Below, in pieces: positions 1-5,619 of a DNA stretch of 8,029 nucleotides. The DNA comes from Dysosmobacter segnis (lineage in GTDB: Bacteria > Bacillota > Clostridia > Oscillospirales > Oscillospiraceae): positions 1 to 8,029 of the forward strand of contig NZ_JACOQI010000042.1 in the NCBI RefSeq assembly GCF_014297285.1, given 5' to 3'. Under the pieces are notes generated by a model that saw only the letters and a program-made list of their open reading frames with translations, did no database searches and had not been told where the DNA came from. Within the stretch, counting starts at the first letter, position 1; every line of letters starts with the position of its first letter. Made by a program: the position numbers and the translations under genes.

Positions 1-62
1 CCACATTGGGCATCGGTTTGAAAAACATGACCGATCTGCTGGAGGAACACGAGGGAGCGTAA
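1..62 (+). CDS. C-terminal end of an unidentified protein (cut by window edge)
   Basis: Reading from base 3, an open frame gives 19 residues ending in NMTDLLEEHEGA and stops at TAA (60-62). The frame is open back to the window edge, so this is the tail of a gene lying to the left. The tail is acidic and looks helical. I do not recognise the family and 19 residues are too few to assign one. No hairpin with a T-tract follows the stop codon, so transcription may continue into the gene-poor stretch downstream. It could also be chance open sequence, since it is so short. Confidence 0.4.
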   Translation, partial: TLGIGLKNMTDLLEEHEGA

Positions 63-114
63 TTTGTTTTCCCATCGAGAGAAGTACACGCTCGGCATTC
101 ATCAAAAGAGCACA

Positions 115-150
115 CTGCGGCTTCACTGGACGCACGGTTCTGATGAATGG
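115..150 (+). repeat. Degenerate dispersed repeat, copy A
   Basis: The copy contains CTGCGG (115-120) and CTGATGAATGG (140-150), the two blocks shared with copies at 253-280 and 3152-3180. The spacing between blocks is longer here (25 bases from start to start, against 19 and 18), and the middle CCGTGC block is not preserved. Membership rests mostly on the CTGATGAATGG word, which is identical to copy C. Confidence 0.3.
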
Positions 151-252
151 GACAGGGCGCTGGTAGGAATAAAAATTCTATCATCGCATATTCCGCAACA
201 GCGGGTTGCTTACTCTATGGGGAAGCGAGGACTGCGGGTTCCACGCAGTGAG

Positions 253-280
253 CTGCGGTAGCCGTGCCTTTCTGATGAAT
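253..280 (+). repeat. Degenerate dispersed repeat, copy B
   Basis: Three blocks occur in order: CTGCGG (253-258), CCGTGC (262-267) and CTGATGAAT (272-280). The same three blocks appear with nearly the same spacing at 3152-3180, about 2.9 kb away, in a second gene-poor stretch. Sharing 21 block positions in order across two intergenic regions is unlikely by chance. No protein explains it, because the surrounding frames do not match in the two copies. Confidence 0.45.
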
Positions 281-355
281 CTGAATATTAGGGCGGAATT
301 TTTAGTGGTTTTCACTCCTGTCACAGAACTTGTGTTGATTTTACAAACACTTGGT

Positions 356-384
356 TTGCCTACCGGAAGGGGAAGCCTTACAAT
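356..384 (+). promoter_or_regulatory. Putative promoter for the small cysteine-rich protein
   Basis: TTGCCT (356-361) and TACAAT (379-384) are separated by 17 bases, the ideal sigma-A spacing. The -35 box matches TTGACA at four of six positions and the -10 box matches TATAAT at five of six. A ribosome binding site and the start codon of the 62-residue gene follow about 30 bases downstream of the -10 box. This is a sequence match only. Confidence 0.45.
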
Positions 385-416
385 AAAAGTATCCGGAGAA
401 AAGCGAGGTGTTGTAA

Positions 417-605
417 ATGCTTCCCTGTCAGGAACACCGCAGTCAGTATTGCCAAGGCTGTCATCTGGACTGCACGTATTGGACGAGCTTCCGTAAAAAT
501 CAGGAGTCACAACGTCAACTGAAAAAGCAGTATTTGAGTTATTACGTGGAATTGTGCGCCGTCAGGACACGGCAATTTCGGAAACTATCCCCTTTGAAGT
601 GGTAA
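417..605 (+). CDS. Small cysteine-rich protein, possible metal binder, function unknown
   Basis: A 62-residue protein begins at ATG 417, six bases after GAGGTG (405-410), a good ribosome binding site. Its N-terminal third holds C4, C12, C15 and C19 (C-x7-C-x2-C-x3-C) with H7 and H16 nearby, which suggests a zinc or iron site. The middle (about 24-40) is polar, rich in Q, K and R, and probably helical. The C-terminus is basic (VRTRQFRKL, 49-57). There is no signal peptide or membrane segment, so it is probably cytoplasmic. A promoter-like sequence precedes it and a strong terminator sits 6 bases after its stop, so it looks like a monocistronic gene. It resembles, from memory, small uncharacterised Cys-rich proteins of gut Clostridia; I cannot name a family. 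A larger open frame at 206-496 overlaps its start in another frame, but lacks comparable signals. Confidence 0.65.
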   Translation: MLPCQEHRSQYCQGCHLDCTYWTSFRKNQESQRQLKKQYLSYYVELCAVRTRQFRKLSPLKW

Positions 606-611
606 AAGCGG

Positions 612-649
612 ACACCGGCAGGATCTGATCCCGCCGGTGTTTTTTTTTT
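612..649 (+). terminator. Strong Rho-independent terminator
   Basis: ACACCGGC (612-619) pairs with GCCGGTGT (633-640). After one A-C mismatch, GGAT (621-624) pairs with ATCC (628-631) around a CTG loop. A run of T residues (640-649) follows immediately. It lies 6 bases after the stop of the 62-residue gene, supporting that small gene as a real transcription unit. Confidence 0.92.
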
Positions 650-795
650 GAGAGTCCGTCGGGTTCGGAATGGCATGGCTGACGCACTTGACCAGAATTT
701 TACATGCCTTTTACCGGGACTGTCTATCGGCTTTTTCCGGTCTTTCCTATAATAAACGAAGTATGGCAACGTGCATACGGGGACAGCTCAGTTGA
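650..795. other. Intergenic stretch without a recognisable gene
   Basis: No gene is supported here. A perfect TATAAT word lies at 748-753, but no convincing -35 box sits 16-18 bases upstream. A ten-codon open frame (763-795) ends at the TGA immediately before the polyphosphate kinase-like relic and is in the same frame with it. I saw no homology to polyphosphate kinase upstream of that TGA. Confidence 0.4.
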
Positions 796-966
796 ATTTT
801 AGATTCTCAGCTGCGGGACACGGCAAAGGCGAGCCTGATGCTTCCGGATGGCTCCTATTGCCGCAAACACAGCGCCGTGCCCTTTGATTCTCAGGATACA
901 TTTATGCAGCAATCTCCGCATATCCCCGCAGCGGCGGCCGGTGCGCCAAAGGAGCGGGTCCATTGA
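796..966 (+). pseudogene. ppk1: Relic of the C-terminus of polyphosphate kinase (PPK1-like)
   Basis: One frame, from just after an in-frame TGA (793-795) to TGA 964-966, reads ILDSQLRDTAKA, then LMLPDGSYCRK, then PFDSQDTFMQ, then an Ala-rich tail ending KERVH. From family knowledge, PPK1 proteins end with an ILD-x-x-L-x-DT-x-KA helix, a DGSY segment, and a P-F-(N/D)-(S/A)-Q-x-x-F close. All three blocks are here in order with normal spacing. PPK1 makes polyphosphate from ATP and is normally about 700 residues, so only the last 50 or so codons remain. There is no start codon, no ribosome binding site, and none of the phosphohistidine or ATP-binding domains. The identification is from recalled motifs, not a search. 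It is probably left over from a deletion or recombination. Confidence 0.6.
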
Positions 967-1103
967 CTGAAGGACTTGGCCAAAAAGCTGCTTTGGGCGT
1001 GAAGTATTTCTTTGCCTGCATGTCGCTCTCCTTCTACGATGGCGGGCGGCAGTGTTAGGAAAACCAAAAAGTCTCCGTATGGAACTGCGGTCAGAAAAAA
1101 GAA
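967..1103. other. Intergenic stretch without a recognisable gene
   Basis: Short open frames only, none with a ribosome binding site. Immediately after the TGA of the kinase relic the same frame continues as LKDLAKKLLWA before another stop. Its LKD-x-AK start loosely echoes the LRDTAKA of the relic and may be chance. A frame on the opposite strand (891-1274) is open but has no family resemblance and overlaps the next gene's start. Confidence 0.35.
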
Positions 1104-1132
1104 TTGTGGCCTGAAGCTTGATGATGTAAAAT
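1104..1132 (+). promoter_or_regulatory. Weak putative promoter for the 4Fe-4S membrane protein
   Basis: TTGTGG (1104-1109) and TAAAAT (1127-1132) are 17 bases apart. The -10 box is good (five of six) and the -35 box is weak (three of six). The start codon of the downstream gene is 45 bases beyond the -10 box, a normal leader length. Confidence 0.35.
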
Positions 1133-1176
1133 AATAGAAAGTGTTTGGAAAATTGCGGGAAATCAGAGGGAAAACA

Positions 1177-2019
1177 ATGAAAAACGATAGCAGACTTCGC
1201 AAATATGTGCCATCGTTGCTGCTGTTTCTGTTGTTTGAAGCAGTAGCGGTCACACTATGGCTTATGAAGGACAACCTGTTCTACCTGCTGAATTTCAGTT
1301 ACATCGGCGGCTGTCTGGCATTGGGAACAGCGCTCTTTATCGCCGGGAAACGCTATGCCCGCCATTTTGCGCAGCTGGCAGTTGGCAGCTATATGCTGCT
1401 GTACCTCGGCGTCATCTCCCGCGAAAATATGCAGATCGAGGGGTTCTGGTACTATCTGTTTCTCGGCACCTTCGAGGCGGCGACCATCCACTACGCCGTG
1501 GCAAAGATCTTCGGCCCGCTGCTGTTCGGGCGCGGTTGGTGCGGCTACGCCTGCTGGACGGCCATGGCGCTGGACTTTCTGCCCTACAAGCGGCCGCAGA
1601 AGCCGCGTAGGGAAAAACTGGGCGTTCTGCGCTATGTGATGTTTACCCTGTCTCTGGCGTTGGTGTCTGGGCTGTTCCTGATGAAAGTTGCGCATCTGGA
1701 ACAGATCATGTTCTGGCTGTTCCTCGCCGGGAACGCACTCTATTACCTTGCGGGCATTGCTCTGGCGTTCGCCTTTAAGGATAACCGCGCGTTCTGCAAG
1801 TATCTTTGTCCCGTTGCGGTTTTTCTCAAGCCCATGAGCTACTTTTCTCTGCTCCGCGTCCACTGCGATGCGAGCAAATGCGTCCATTGCGGGAAATGTC
1901 TGCGAGCCTGCCCCATGGATGTGGAGGTCAACAGGGAAGCCCGCAAGCGGAAAAACGGAACAGAGTGCATACTCTGCTATGAGTGCACGAAGGTGTGTCC
2001 CACAAAGGCACTGCATTGA
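1177..2019 (+). CDS. NapH/polyferredoxin-like 4Fe-4S membrane protein
   Basis: This 280-residue integral membrane protein ends in a bacterial ferredoxin-type domain. Hydrophobic segments lie near residues 11-30, 34-56, 66-80, 90-118, 150-170 and 177-200. WCGYAC (121-126) and CKYLCP (207-212) are the cysteine motifs typical of NapH/NosR/CcoG-type membrane polyferredoxins (COG0348-like). The tail carries two 4Fe-4S motifs: C235-x2-C238-x2-C241-x3-CP (245-246), and C264-x2-C267-x2-C270-x3-CP (274-275). Such proteins pass electrons between quinol or flavin carriers and a partner enzyme. No partner oxidoreductase, flavoprotein or maturation gene is adjacent, so the pathway is unknown. The ATG at 1177 is chosen because AGAGGG (1165-1170) sits 6 bases upstream; a GTG at 1141 is in frame but lacks a ribosome binding site. 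It appears to be monocistronic. Confidence 0.88.
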   Translation: MKNDSRLRKYVPSLLLFLLFEAVAVTLWLMKDNLFYLLNFSYIGGCLALGTALFIAGKRYARHFAQLAVGSYMLLYLGVISRENMQIEGFWYYLFLGTFEAATIHYAVAKIFGPLLFGRGWCGYACWTAMALDFLPYKRPQKPRREKLGVLRYVMFTLSLALVSGLFLMKVAHLEQIMFWLFLAGNALYYLAGIALAFAFKDNRAFCKYLCPVAVFLKPMSYFSLLRVHCDASKCVHCGKCLRACPMDVEVNREARKRKNGTECILCYECTKVCPTKALH

Positions 2020-2056
2020 AATGTGGGATATTTTCAGCCCAATTGAGCGAAAAGTG

Positions 2057-2086
2057 TTGAAATGTTTTTTGGGTATCTGTTATAAT
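2057..2086 (+). promoter_or_regulatory. Promoter of the degV gene
   Basis: TTGAAA (2057-2062) and a perfect TATAAT (2081-2086) are separated by 18 bases, with an extended -10 TG at 2078-2079. It lies downstream of the 4Fe-4S gene and about 115 bases ahead of the degV start, implying a leader of roughly 110 bases. No known riboswitch fold was recognised in that leader. Confidence 0.75.
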
Positions 2087-2202
2087 AAAAAATCTACGCA
2101 GGCCGCAGAAAAGCATATAGAAAGAGCTGCTGCACCCTGACGGCACGCAAAATCATGAAATACGGATCTGAAAGGACCCGCTCACACATAAGGAGCAAAC
2201 GC

Positions 2203-3078
2203 ATGAAAACAGCCATTGTAACAGACAGCAACAGCGGCATTACACAGGCAGAAGCGCAGAAAATGAACGTTTTCGTCCTGCCGATGCCGGTCATCATCGA
2301 GGGACAGGCGTATTACGAGGGGATCGACCTGCTGCCGGATCAGTTTTTCCGTGCATTGACGGAGCGGCAGGCGGTCTCCACCTCCCAACCCTCCCCCGGC
2401 GATGTGACAGCCCTTTGGGACAAGGTGCTGGCCGAATACGAGGAACTGGTGTACATCCCCATGTCCAGCGGTCTCTCTGCCTCCTGCGCCACGGCGCAGA
2501 TGCTGGCGGAGGATTACGAGGGCAGGGTGTTTGTGGTGGACAATCACCGCATTTCCATCTCTCAGAAAAGCTCCGCGTGGGACGCCGTGGCCCTGCGGGA
2601 GGCGGGCTGCGGGGCACAGGAGATCCGGCGGGAGCTGGAGGCCAGCGGGCTGGATTCCATTGTGTATGTGGGCGTGGAGACCTTGGAATATCTTCGCCGG
2701 GGCGGTCGCGTGACCGCCGGAGCCGCGGCCATTGGCGCGGTTTTGCAGATCAAGCCCCTTTTGAAGATCGAGGGGGAGCTGCTGGACGCCTGTGCCAAGG
2801 TGCGCGGCACCGCAGGCTGCAAGAAAAAACTGCTGGAGACCATTCGTGGCGACGCGGAGCGGCTTTCCGCCAAGTGGGACATCGACATCGCCGTGGCCGG
2901 CAGCTATCAGGACGCCGCCGCACTGGAGGACTGGCGGGAGATGGCGGTGAACGCGTTCCCGGAGCACGGCAGCATCTTCGCCGATCCGCTGTCCTTCAGC
3001 GTCAGCAGCCATGTGGGGCCGGATGCCTTCGGCATGGCCGTGAGCCGCCGTCTGGCCCGGACGAAGGACGGGATCTGA
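2203..3078 (+). CDS. DegV family fatty-acid-binding protein (FakB-like)
   Basis: This 291-residue protein has the whole DegV layout. TDSNSGI (7-13) is the N-terminal strand and loop; TSQPSPGD (60-67) and MSSGLS (87-92) are family signatures. YLRRGGR (163-169) is followed by the long GAVLQIKPLL helix region (178-187), and SSHVGPDAFG (268-277) is the C-terminal motif with its conserved His. DegV proteins bind a fatty acid in a cytoplasmic pocket. Those acting as FakB present it to the kinase FakA, giving acyl-phosphate for phospholipid synthesis. No fakA is nearby, so the partner would be encoded elsewhere; many Clostridia carry several degV paralogues. ATG 2203 is preferred because AGGAG (2191-2195) is 7 bases upstream; an in-frame ATG at 2155 adds 16 basic residues without support. 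The coding sequence is markedly GC-rich (47 of 60 bases in 2581-2640) compared with the operon to its right. Confidence 0.92.
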   Translation: MKTAIVTDSNSGITQAEAQKMNVFVLPMPVIIEGQAYYEGIDLLPDQFFRALTERQAVSTSQPSPGDVTALWDKVLAEYEELVYIPMSSGLSASCATAQMLAEDYEGRVFVVDNHRISISQKSSAWDAVALREAGCGAQEIRRELEASGLDSIVYVGVETLEYLRRGGRVTAGAAAIGAVLQIKPLLKIEGELLDACAKVRGTAGCKKKLLETIRGDAERLSAKWDIDIAVAGSYQDAAALEDWREMAVNAFPEHGSIFADPLSFSVSSHVGPDAFGMAVSRRLARTKDGI

Positions 3079-3102
3079 TCCGTTAAAAAATAGGGAAAAG
3101 GG

Positions 3103-3136
3103 AGGGGCATACGCTAAGGCGTATGTCCCTTTCTTG
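3103..3136 (+). terminator. Rho-independent terminator after degV
   Basis: GGGGCATACGC (3104-3114) pairs with GCGTATGTCCC (3119-3129) around a TAAG loop, with one G-T wobble. The stem is extended by A3103-T3130 and followed by the T-rich run TTTCTT (3130-3135). It is 25 bases past the degV stop and separates degV from the operon to the right. Confidence 0.88.
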
Positions 3137-3151
3137 TTGACATCGCGGCAC

Positions 3152-3180
3152 CTGCGGAACCGTGCAGCACTGATGAATGG
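3152..3180 (+). repeat. Degenerate dispersed repeat, copy C
   Basis: CTGCGG (3152-3157), CCGTGC (3160-3165) and CTGATGAATGG (3170-3180) repeat the order and spacing of copy B at 253-280. The last block is identical to copy A at 140-150. A weaker relative, sharing TAGC, TGC, TTT and TGAAT in order with copy B, lies at 3347-3368. Confidence 0.45.
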
Positions 3181-3226
3181 GGGCAAAACTCTGCAAGGAC
3201 ATCTCAGTTTGCTTCTTGCTGTTGAA

Positions 3227-3265
3227 CTCTGCTGTATCACATGCAGGTTACACTGTACAGCAGAG
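3227..3265. repeat. Perfect 10-bp inverted repeat
   Basis: CTCTGCTGTA (3227-3236) is the exact reverse complement of TACAGCAGAG (3256-3265), with a 19-base loop. Outside the arms, GCTTCTT to the left can pair with AAGAAAGC to the right if a few bases bulge, so the hairpin may be longer. There is no T-tract, so it is not an ordinary terminator. It could be a structured RNA or the core of a decayed miniature element. Confidence 0.55.
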
Positions 3266-3466
3266 AAGAAAGCGGCGATCTGCGCTTTTCATACCGCGCC
3301 AGCGCTGCAAACGACCTGTGCCACAGGCGAGAAGGTATTCTGCATTGCGTAGCTGCATTTTTGTGAATAAGGGGTGGACAGACTGCGTCCGAGCGAGGAA
3401 ATACTGGCGTTTATACACAGAAAACTTGAGCAAAAAACAGCAGAAAGTAGAAAAAACAGAAGTGTG

Positions 3467-3495
3467 TTGACAACGAAGGAAGCGCATGATATGTT
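3467..3495 (+). promoter_or_regulatory. Promoter of the LacI-TTT operon
   Basis: A perfect -35 box TTGACA (3467-3472) is followed after 17 bases by TATGTT (3490-3495), with an extended -10 TG at 3487-3488. Transcription would start near 3502, giving an untranslated leader of about 75 bases that contains the operator palindrome. Confidence 0.75.
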
Positions 3496-3542
3496 AAAAA
3501 TGCAATGAGGGCCAATATGCCATCATTATTTTTGCAAACGAT

Positions 3543-3558
3543 ATGAGAACGTTCTCAT
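3543..3558. promoter_or_regulatory. LacI-family operator palindrome
   Basis: ATGAGAACGTTCTCAT is a perfect 16-base palindrome centred on CG, the arrangement typical of LacI/GalR-family operators. It sits about 40 bases downstream of the likely transcription start and 20 bases before the regulator's ATG. The regulator encoded immediately downstream probably binds it and blocks elongation, giving negative autoregulation of the whole operon. Confidence 0.78.
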
Positions 3559-3578
3559 TTTGGGCGAGGGGTATTTGA

Positions 3579-4574
3579 ATGGTTGCTACGATCATCGACG
3601 TTGCGAAAAAATGTGGATACTCAAAAGCAACTGTTTCGCGTGCATTTGCGTCTCCGGAAGCGGTTAGCGAGCGAGCAAAGGCCCGGATCTATGCTGCGGC
3701 AAATGAGCTGAATTATACGCCGAATCCAATCGCCCGAGCAATGGCTCGCCAGAAAACGGATAATATCACGTTTGTGATCCACGAAAATCAGTATCCTGCC
3801 ATTCTGAATCCGTTCTATTCGTCGGCTTTGGAAGCGATCATGCAGGAAACGATGAAACGGAACTATGGCCTTTTTGTCACTACAAATGACCATGTGCGTC
3901 TGCCCAGCGGAGAAGTGAGCATAAAAAAGCACATGGATGGCGTTATCATAGCCGGACAAACAGACCGAAGTTCTATCGAAAGCTTTTGCAAACAGAACAT
4001 TCCTGTTGTTGTGCTGAATAATCTGATCCAGATGGAACACTTGCCTTGCATCGCTGTTGACAACTATCATGGGGCAAAATGTGCCGCTGAACATTTGATT
4101 CAGAAGGGCCATCGACGGATCGCTTTACTGGAGGGACGTTTTTCTCCCCAAATTTACCATGACCGCCACAACGGATACATGGACGCGATCGTTAGTGCCG
4201 GACTCACAGTAGATCCTTTGCTTATACGGGATGTGGATGCCAATGAGCTGTGCGCGGAAACTTGTGCCCGTGAAATGTTGAGCTGCCCGGAGCGGCCGAC
4301 TGCGCTGCTATGTACCAATGATACCATTGCGGTAGGAGCGATGAAGGCTGCGATGCGTATGGGACTCCGGATTCCGGAAGATGTAGCAGTGATCGGATTT
4401 GATGACAGCTATGTCAGCCGGGTCATTGAACCGGAGTTGACCACGGTGCGGATCGATTCCCTTCAGATGGGCAAGTTAGCGGTAGAAATGCTGTTTCGCC
4501 TGATCGACGGGGAAGAGCTTTCGAAATGGTATATTGAAATGCCAACAGAACTGATCGTTCGCGGAACCACTTGA
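3579..4574 (+). CDS. LacI/GalR family transcriptional regulator
   Basis: The 331-residue protein has the standard length and order of the family. The N-terminal helix-turn-helix (residues 4-23) contains DVAKKCGYSKATVSRAF, and the YTPNPIARAMA hinge helix spans 46-56. The rest is a periplasmic-binding-protein-like sensor domain, including HLIQKGHRRIALLEG, the TNDTIAVGAM segment and the VIGFDDS strand. It would bind a small molecule and release or gain operator DNA in response. GAGGGG (3566-3571) lies 7 bases ahead of the ATG, and a perfect operator-like palindrome lies just upstream. The gene starts the operon that continues with a metallohydrolase 36 bases downstream and a TTT transporter. The effector is therefore likely the transported compound or its breakdown product, though its identity cannot be read from sequence. 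Base composition is lower in GC (27 of 60 bases in 3781-3840) than the preceding degV. Confidence 0.95.
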   Translation: MVATIIDVAKKCGYSKATVSRAFASPEAVSERAKARIYAAANELNYTPNPIARAMARQKTDNITFVIHENQYPAILNPFYSSALEAIMQETMKRNYGLFVTTNDHVRLPSGEVSIKKHMDGVIIAGQTDRSSIESFCKQNIPVVVLNNLIQMEHLPCIAVDNYHGAKCAAEHLIQKGHRRIALLEGRFSPQIYHDRHNGYMDAIVSAGLTVDPLLIRDVDANELCAETCAREMLSCPERPTALLCTNDTIAVGAMKAAMRMGLRIPEDVAVIGFDDSYVSRVIEPELTTVRIDSLQMGKLAVEMLFRLIDGEELSKWYIEMPTELIVRGTT

Positions 4575-4610
4575 GATTCTTTTTATCAAAACAAAAAACG
4601 AGGTGAAGAA

Positions 4611-5603
4611 ATGCGGATCACATTTGTGAATGTCGGATATGGCGATGCCATTTTGATGGAATCAGACACGGGCTATACGGCGCTCTTAGATGGAGGCGGC
4701 AATCTGCCGCAAGAGTTTGAGGGAGATCCTTACCGTGTTCGCTGCGCCGAATATTTGCGAACCCGACAGATCCATCATATTGATGCGCTGCTGATTTCTC
4801 ACATTCATGAGGACCATGTCTGTGGCTTGCTGCCGGTGCTGAAGGATGTAAGTGTTGGCGCCATTTATGTACCCTACCCGGCAGAACCGTTCTTGAAGGG
4901 CAAGCCCTTGGAAGCAAAAGAAGGGGCGGCCAGAAGTGTTCCCTTGTATACGGCGGCTTTGAACAGCTACCGTGAGATCATATCGGATGCGAATGCCAAA
5001 CAAATTCCGGTCCATGTGCTCCATCCTGATGACCGGCTGGATTTGGCAGAGGATCTGAAAATCAGCGTCTTGGCACCGAAGGAAAAGAGCATCAGCGATT
5101 ACATGGCTTTCATAGAGCGGGCCTATGATGAAACAGACATGGATGTGATCACAGAGATCCTGACCAAGTTAGACGCTATGTCCAATCACACCAGCTTCCT
5201 GTTGAGGATCGAAGCAGGGGACGAAGTTTTTCTGACGGCAGCAGATAGCTGCCCCGGTGACTGGGACGAGGTCGATATTTCTTTACTCAAAAATGTAACC
5301 GTTCTCAAATTGCCGCATCACGGTCAAGTTGATAGTATTTCAGAACAATTTATGGGAGATATGCCGCTGCGGTATGTGATCACAACTGCATCCTCGGATC
5401 GCCGCTACCGGAGTGCAAATGCTGAGGTTTATGAGCGGCTTTTGGCCATGTGCCCCGCAAACCGGCCGCCGCAATTCCTTTTCACGGACGAACGATCTTA
5501 CCCCCCATATTTCCACCAGCCTGACGGTTTTCAGGCCATCACTCTTGTGATCGATTCTGGAAGTATTACTCCGGAATTTATCAAATTTACCACCAAACAC
5601 TAA
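4611..5603 (+). CDS. Metallo-beta-lactamase-fold hydrolase, ComEC C-terminal-like
   Basis: This 330-residue protein resembles the detached metallo-beta-lactamase domain of ComEC/Rec2. VGYGDAI (8-14) matches the ComEC-type VGQGDA strand, DGGG (27-30) follows, and SHIHEDH (63-69) is the HxHxDH metal-binding motif. SNHTS (191-195), FLTAAD (207-212) and LKLPHHG (232-238) match the later motifs, including the metal-bridging Asp and final His. It should bind two metals and hydrolyse an ester, lactone or phosphodiester-type bond. No signal peptide or membrane segment is visible, so it is cytoplasmic and is not a DNA-uptake channel, despite the likely automatic label. AGGTG (4601-4605) precedes the start by 5 bases. 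It lies 36 bases after the regulator and only 16 bases before tctC, so it is co-transcribed with the transporter. A role on the imported compound is inferred from this position only. Confidence 0.85.
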   Translation: MRITFVNVGYGDAILMESDTGYTALLDGGGNLPQEFEGDPYRVRCAEYLRTRQIHHIDALLISHIHEDHVCGLLPVLKDVSVGAIYVPYPAEPFLKGKPLEAKEGAARSVPLYTAALNSYREIISDANAKQIPVHVLHPDDRLDLAEDLKISVLAPKEKSISDYMAFIERAYDETDMDVITEILTKLDAMSNHTSFLLRIEAGDEVFLTAADSCPGDWDEVDISLLKNVTVLKLPHHGQVDSISEQFMGDMPLRYVITTASSDRRYRSANAEVYERLLAMCPANRPPQFLFTDERSYPPYFHQPDGFQAITLVIDSGSITPEFIKFTTKH

Positions 5604-5619
5604 TTAAGGAGGAACCACG

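Larger units (their letters stand above)
63..355. other. Gene-poor stretch with hairpins and degenerate repeats
   Basis: No convincing gene lies here: the small open frames lack ribosome binding sites and family resemblance. Visible structure includes CATTCATCA (96-104), which is the reverse complement of TGATGAATG (141-149). A perfect 6-bp hairpin is formed by ACTGCG (231-236) and CGCAGT (244-249) with a 7-base loop. A further small hairpin is formed by CCGC (193-196) and GCGG (201-204). Two members of a short dispersed repeat are also present and annotated separately. The stretch could be a decayed element or the leader of an RNA. Confidence 0.4.
3137..3466. other. Gene-poor stretch between degV and the TTT operon
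   Basis: No gene is supported: open frames at 3134-3352 and 3177-3470 have no ribosome binding site and no recognisable motif. The stretch holds one clear dispersed-repeat copy (3152-3180) and a possible decayed one (3347-3368). It also holds a perfect 10-bp inverted repeat (3227-3236 with 3256-3265) and a small near-palindrome CCTGTGCCACAGG (3315-3327). Its structure resembles the other gene-poor stretch at 63-355 and may be remains of the same kind of element. Confidence 0.4.

Noticed and set aside
140..165. CTGATGA words (140, 272, 3170) as hammerhead ribozyme cores
   Set aside because: The hammerhead core needs CTGATGA, a stem, then GAAA and flanking helices. No GAAA at the right distance with matching stems was found at any of the three sites.
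231..249. Hairpin with GGTTCCA loop as part of a tRNA
   Set aside because: The 7-base loop does not fit the T-loop register and no acceptor, D or anticodon arms surround it.
206..496. Open frame of 96 codons overlapping the small cysteine-rich gene
   Set aside because: No ribosome binding site at its start; it runs through a promoter-like sequence and a repeat copy, and the 417-605 frame has better signals.
748..753. Perfect TATAAT as a promoter
   Set aside because: No acceptable -35 box at 16-18 bases and no gene downstream other than the kinase relic.
1255..2016. Long open frame on the opposite strand (253 codons)
   Set aside because: It lies entirely under the 4Fe-4S membrane gene, whose cysteine motifs and ribosome binding site are clear, and its translation shows no recognisable motif.
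2182..3240. Long open frame on the opposite strand (352 codons)
   Set aside because: It is a shadow of the GC-rich degV gene; the forward frame carries the full DegV signature set and the reverse frame has no family resemblance.
3134..3352. Open frame of 72 codons in the gene-poor stretch
   Set aside because: It starts at a TTG inside the degV terminator's T-rich tail with no ribosome binding site, and spans the repeat and inverted repeat.
4883..4893. AGAACCGTTCT as a second operator inside the hydrolase gene
   Set aside because: It is an odd-centred palindrome lacking the CG-centred 16-base form of the upstream operator, and lies in constrained coding sequence.
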